Positions 61,845-64,000 of a stretch of DNA of 64,000 nucleotides are shown here, piece by piece. Position 1 is the first letter of the stretch, and the number at the start of each line of letters is the position of its first letter. The notes under the pieces are model-generated. The model saw only the letters and a program-made list of their open reading frames with translations, did no database searches and was not told the origin of the DNA. A program made the translations under genes and the position numbers. Source of the DNA: Jonesia quinghaiensis DSM 15701 (GTDB lineage Bacteria; Actinomycetota; Actinomycetes; Actinomycetales; Cellulomonadaceae); assembly GCF_000423205.1 (NCBI RefSeq), contig NZ_AUHN01000010.1:1-64000 (forward strand). Direction: 5' to 3'.

Positions 61845-63038
61845 ATGACATCCCCAGTTTCCCAGCCAGCAGAGCTCATTGGTCATGTGCCTGCTTCTGA
61901 AGCAAACCAACAACGGGTGCGCGAAGGTGCCGGTTTGTTGACGTCGGCTGCCTTGAAGAAACTCGACGAAGACCTTCCGTGGTACCAGACTTTGCCTCGC
62001 GAGGAACGCCAGTGGGTGGGCCTTGTTGCACAACAAGGCATCACCGCATTCATCGACTGGTATACCTCTGCCGGCCAGTCTGGCCGGACACCTGGTGACA
62101 TGTTTTCTGTTGCACCACAGGACCTCACTCGTTCCATTTCGCTGCAGCACACGTTGCAAATTGTGCGCTGCGTTGTTGAGGTTGTTGAGGCTTACAGCGA
62201 CCGGTTGGCAGCCCCCGGCCAGGAACGTGACCTGCGTGAAGCAGTGTTGCGCTATTCGCGTGAAGTCGCCTTTGAAGTGGCGGAAGTTTACGCTCGTGCC
62301 GCTGAAGTGCGTGGTGCTTGGGATGCCCGGTTAGAGGCTCTCGTCGTTGACGCGATTGTGCGTGGCGACCGAGACAAAACTTTGCGATCTCGGGTTTCTA
62401 CACTGGGCTGGTCTGGGACCGGCAAAGTTGTGGTCATGGTTGGCTCCACTGCATCAGCATTTGACGATGTGAAATCTGCTGATCTGCGCCGTGCGACGCG
62501 CCGCGTTTTCGACGATGTCCTGGTTGGCATTCAGGGTGATCGTTTGGTTTTGGTGTTGGGCGGTCATGGTGATTTGGTGTCGGCTGCGGAGTCGCTGGCA
62601 CCTCGTTTCGGTGCGGGTCCGGTCATCATTGGCCCTGTTGTCCCAACATTGGATGATGCCCCACGTAGCGCTTCTGCGGCTCTTGCAGGCCTGGAGGCTG
62701 TCTCTGCTTGGCCGGGAGCTCCGCGACCTGTTGGTGCTGACGAACTCTTGCCCGAACGCATGCTTATTGGTGACCCTTTGGCTCGTGTTGCACTTGTGGC
62801 GCAAGCTTTTGAGCCCCTCTCCGGCTCGGGTGGTTCATTGTTAGAGACTTTGTCAGCATACTTAGGCACTGGGCGTTCTTTAGAGGGTGCTGCTCGTGAC
62901 TTGTACGTCCACCCCAATACTGTGCGTTATCGCTTACGTAAAGTTGCCGAGTTGACTGGGTGGGACCCGCTCGACGCTCGTGAGTCGTTTGTGTTGCAGG
63001 TTGCTTTAGCGGCAGGGCGGCTCCCAGAACCGTTGTGA
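61845..63038 (+). CDS. fasR: PucR-type transcriptional activator of fatty acid synthesis (FasR-like)
   Basis: I chose the ATG at 61845 (397 residues). A GGDEF-like central region and a C-terminal PucR helix-turn-helix (GAARDLYVHPNTVRYRLRKV) are present. In Streptomyces, FasR of this type activates fabD-fabH-acpP-fabF. Here the start of fabD lies 163 bases downstream on the same strand, which supports the assignment. The name rests on context and the family motif. Confidence 0.88.
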   Translation: MTSPVSQPAELIGHVPASEANQQRVREGAGLLTSAALKKLDEDLPWYQTLPREERQWVGLVAQQGITAFIDWYTSAGQSGRTPGDMFSVAPQDLTRSISLQHTLQIVRCVVEVVEAYSDRLAAPGQERDLREAVLRYSREVAFEVAEVYARAAEVRGAWDARLEALVVDAIVRGDRDKTLRSRVSTLGWSGTGKVVVMVGSTASAFDDVKSADLRRATRRVFDDVLVGIQGDRLVLVLGGHGDLVSAAESLAPRFGAGPVIIGPVVPTLDDAPRSASAALAGLEAVSAWPGAPRPVGADELLPERMLIGDPLARVALVAQAFEPLSGSGGSLLETLSAYLGTGRSLEGAARDLYVHPNTVRYRLRKVAELTGWDPLDARESFVLQVALAAGRLPEPL

Positions 63039-63201
63039 CACTAACCATTTTTCGATTTTCTCTCCAAAAGTTTCTCGGCGTTTCTGCTGGTGTTCTCGTG
63101 GTGACCATGAACGTATTGTTTGCTTCCTACAAAACAGGTGTGCGGACTTGGTACACGTCAGTACCGGGCGAACAGCGCCACTATCAGGCAAAGTAGGTAC
63201 C

Positions 63202-64000
63202 GTGCTTGCAGTAGTTTGCCCGGGACAGGGCTCCCAGACACCGTCCATGCTTGAGCCGTGGCTTGAGCTTCCTGCGACCCGTCCTTTCCTTGAGGAACTG
63301 AGTGACGCTTCCTCCGTGGACCTTATTGCCCACGGCACGCTCTCTGACGCTGACACTATCCGTGACACCGCAATAGCTCAGCCACTGATTGTTGCTACCT
63401 CACTATTGGCGGCTCAGGCAATCTTCGGCGTTGATCCGCTGGCTGCTCGCCCATCTGTTGTTGCAGGCCACTCTGTTGGAGAGTTCTCCGCAGCAGCACT
63501 TGCTGGCGCCATGAGCCCGGCGCAAGCCGTTGGCTTAGTTGCACACCGTGCTCGGGCTATGGCTCGCGCTGCGGCGGCTGAGGTTACCGGAATGGCAGCT
63601 GTTGTCGGCGGGAAGCCTGATGAGGTTCTTGACGCCATTGACGCTGCTGGTTTGTCTGCGGCAAATATGAACTCTGCTGGCCAAGTTGTTGCTGCAGGTT
63701 CGGTGGAAGGCATCGAGAAGCTGGTTGCCAACCCTCCTACTCGGGCACGGGTTATCCCATTGCAGGTCGCCGGAGCATTCCACACCCGGTTTATGGCTAG
63801 TGCGCAAGATGAGTTCCGTGAGATTGCGGCCACTTGGCCGACTGCTTCACCGCACACCCCACTACTCAGCAACCGCGACGGGGCAGCATTCACCGGGGGT
63901 GAGCACGGTCATGGAACGGGCAGCGACGTTGTTGAACGTCTCGTTCACCAAATCACGTCCCCTGTCCGGTGGGACCTGTGCCAAGAGACACTCGGCAACA
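63202..64000 (+). CDS. fabD: Malonyl CoA-acyl carrier protein transacylase, 3' end missing
   Basis: FabD loads malonyl groups onto ACP for fatty acid synthesis. The GTG at 63202 has AGTAGG upstream, and the protein begins VLAVVCPGQGSQTPSML, the family's N-terminus. The nucleophile lies in AGHSVGEFSAAALAG (Ser91), the catalytic histidine in AGAFHTRFM (His194). The frame is open to base 64000, so only 266 of roughly 300 codons are visible. The FasR-like activator precedes it. Confidence 0.95.
   Translation, partial: MLAVVCPGQGSQTPSMLEPWLELPATRPFLEELSDASSVDLIAHGTLSDADTIRDTAIAQPLIVATSLLAAQAIFGVDPLAARPSVVAGHSVGEFSAAALAGAMSPAQAVGLVAHRARAMARAAAAEVTGMAAVVGGKPDEVLDAIDAAGLSAANMNSAGQVVAAGSVEGIEKLVANPPTRARVIPLQVAGAFHTRFMASAQDEFREIAATWPTASPHTPLLSNRDGAAFTGGEHGHGTGSDVVERLVHQITSPVRWDLCQETLGN

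Noticed and set aside
1-64000. CRISPR arrays, rRNA genes, prophage structural genes and type IV secretion genes
   Set aside because: I looked for spaced direct repeats and for the typical protein motifs and found none in the window.

Overview
The window looks like the chromosome of a moderately GC-rich actinobacterium, most likely a member of the Micrococcales. Supporting signs are the sucB / TIGR01777 / lipB / lipA / DUF4191 / RDD / glnA order, glnE next to glnA2, polyphosphate glucokinase, the homodimeric-type aceE with DUF3052 and an AhpE-type peroxiredoxin, and a FasR-like regulator in front of fabD. A Jonesia-like genome is my guess from gene order and composition only. All names come from reading protein motifs; no database was searched.

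Left chromosomal part (1-26.9 kb). This is core metabolism: the 3' end of sucB, lipoate synthesis (lipB, lipA), and nitrogen assimilation (glnA with a GlnR-like box, glnE, glnA2). It continues with nadE, panB, two roadblock-type proteins, map and ppgK, a group of small membrane proteins, the RNase P RNA gene on the minus strand (23649-24022), yaaA, a zinc-ribbon protein and a Nif3-like protein. Strong hairpins punctuate most convergent gene ends.

Integrated region (about 26.90-47.95 kb). A tRNA-Val(TAC) gene carries a 21 kb insertion at its 3' end. A 12-bp sequence ends the tRNA (26899-26910) and recurs at 47943-47954, just before a Rho-independent terminator that probably once belonged to the tRNA. 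A third att-like site at 43243-43249 divides the region into two tandem units. Unit A (16.3 kb) has a large serine recombinase, a MobF relaxase, a Gabija-type pair (OLD nuclease plus UvrD-like helicase), a small membrane protein, an IS21-family element that split a dprA-like gene, and a helix-turn-helix (HTH) gene. Unit B (4.7 kb) has no recombinase. It carries one 1345-residue XRE-Mrr nuclease-STAND NTPase protein and a second copy of the HTH gene. No type IV secretion or coupling-protein gene is visible, so unit A looks mobilizable rather than self-transmissible.

The most striking observation concerns the attachment core, which lies inside a reading frame. If the element is excised, the recombinase frame runs without a stop through the core into the HTH gene at the opposite end. 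Integration therefore appears to cut a single recombinase-HTH gene of about 705 codons into two pieces and to give the recombinase a tail encoded by the tRNA.

Right chromosomal part (48.0-64 kb). This holds a membrane protein, a phosphotransferase, a nucleotidyltransferase, a thioredoxin-reductase-like flavoprotein, a cupin regulator, a DUF1648 protein and a GH3 beta-glucosidase with a TetR regulator. Then come transaldolase, peroxiredoxin, DUF3052, aceE, a fasR-like activator and the start of fabD, which runs off the window.
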